14,653 nt of DNA from CAWDMN01 sp963803155. GTDB lineage: Bacteria > Acidobacteriota > Terriglobia > Versatilivoradales > Versatilivoraceae. A model generated the notes under the pieces. The model saw only the letters and a list, made by a program, of their open reading frames with translations, did no database searches and was not told the origin of the DNA. The translations under genes and the position numbers were made by a program. Where the stretch lies: NCBI GenBank assembly GCA_963803155.1, contig CAWDMN010000007.1, positions 1-14,653 on the forward strand, read 5' to 3'. Shown here one piece after another: positions 14,374 through 14,653 of this stretch; the stretch's first letter is position 1; each line of letters opens with the position of its first letter.

Positions 14374-14653
14374 ATGGTCGAAAAATCCAGGCAGCTTTAT
14401 GAAAAAGCCCTCCGGCTGATACCCGGCGGGGTAAATTCCCCCGTGCGGGCCTTTCGGGCCGTGGGTGGCGGACCCCTGTTCATCAGTCGGGGGAAAGGGG
14501 CCAAAATCTATGACGCCGATGGGAACGAATACATCGACTATGTCGGTTCATGGGGGCCGTTGATTTTGGGACACTGTCACCCGGAAGTAATCGATGCTCT
14601 GCAGAGAGTGCTTGAAACCGGGACCAGCTTTGGGGCCCCAACGGAAAAAGAAA
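14374..14653 (+). CDS. hemL: Glutamate-1-semialdehyde 2,1-aminomutase, 5' part
   Basis: The first 93 codons are present and the frame is open at the window edge. MVEKSRQLYEKALRLIPGGV, NSPVRAFRAVGG, YDADGNEYIDYVGSWGPLILGH and GTSFGAPTEKE are the near-invariant N-terminal blocks of HemL; in this family GGVNSPVR and the SWGP segment lie at the active-site entrance. The PLP lysine lies beyond the window. The enzyme converts glutamate-1-semialdehyde to 5-aminolevulinate, the substrate of the HemB encoded upstream. The start follows GGGAGG by five bases. SWGP.ILGH separates it from other class III aminotransferases such as ornithine or acetylornithine aminotransferase. Confidence 0.97.
   Translation, partial: MVEKSRQLYEKALRLIPGGVNSPVRAFRAVGGGPLFISRGKGAKIYDADGNEYIDYVGSWGPLILGHCHPEVIDALQRVLETGTSFGAPTEKE

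Overview
The window looks like the chromosome of a Gram-negative-type heterotroph. Coding density is ordinary, GC is mid-range, and the ORFs have bacterial Shine-Dalgarno sites. Exported enzymes occur with both Sec-type and Tat-type signals, and haem is made by the C5 route (hemB followed by hemL). The combination of a Tat-tagged SelA-like PLP enzyme, a secreted GH42 glycosidase, an MFSD1-like transporter and families of GC-rich intergenic palindromes is reminiscent of Acidobacteriota or similar soil and sediment lineages. That placement is inference and is weak.

Layout, left to right. Positions 1-841 (-) hold the N-terminal part of a SelA/D-glucosaminate-6-phosphate ammonia lyase-like PLP enzyme, cut by the window edge. 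Positions 1165-1258 (-) are a tRNA-Ser(GCU). Positions 1430-1792 (-) encode an AhpD/carboxymuconolactone decarboxylase-like protein, divergent from a secreted GH42 beta-galactosidase at 1953-4094 (+). A repeat-rich 543-bp gap follows. Three minus-strand genes come next and are probably co-transcribed at least in part: a sugar isomerase/epimerase-like TIM barrel (7295-8209), an APC amino-acid permease (5766-7136) and an exported alkaline phosphatase (4638-5732). A divergent MFSD1-like MFS transporter (8654-9951, +) is broken by a single-base frameshift in a T run, and its leader carries a 106-bp GC-rich palindromic element. Positions 10185-12635 (-) are a pgsA-U32 peptidase operon with a near-consensus promoter and a tandem 12-bp direct repeat abutting the -35. 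Positions 13043-14653 (+) are hemB and the start of hemL, separated by a low-complexity repeat-bearing spacer.

Functional logic. hemL (glutamate-1-semialdehyde to ALA) and hemB (ALA to porphobilinogen) are consecutive steps of tetrapyrrole synthesis. The permease, TIM-barrel and phosphatase genes suggest scavenging of small organic nutrients, but no specific substrate can be read from sequence. pgsA (phosphatidylglycerol synthesis) and the long U32 protein (probably RlhA-type rRNA modification) form a housekeeping pair.

I found no convincing undescribed multi-gene system. The points most worth a second look are the frameshifted transporter and its unusual leader, the tandem operator-like repeat at the pgsA promoter, the exported SelA-like enzyme, the GH42 zinc site with one altered ligand, and the families of dispersed intergenic palindromes.
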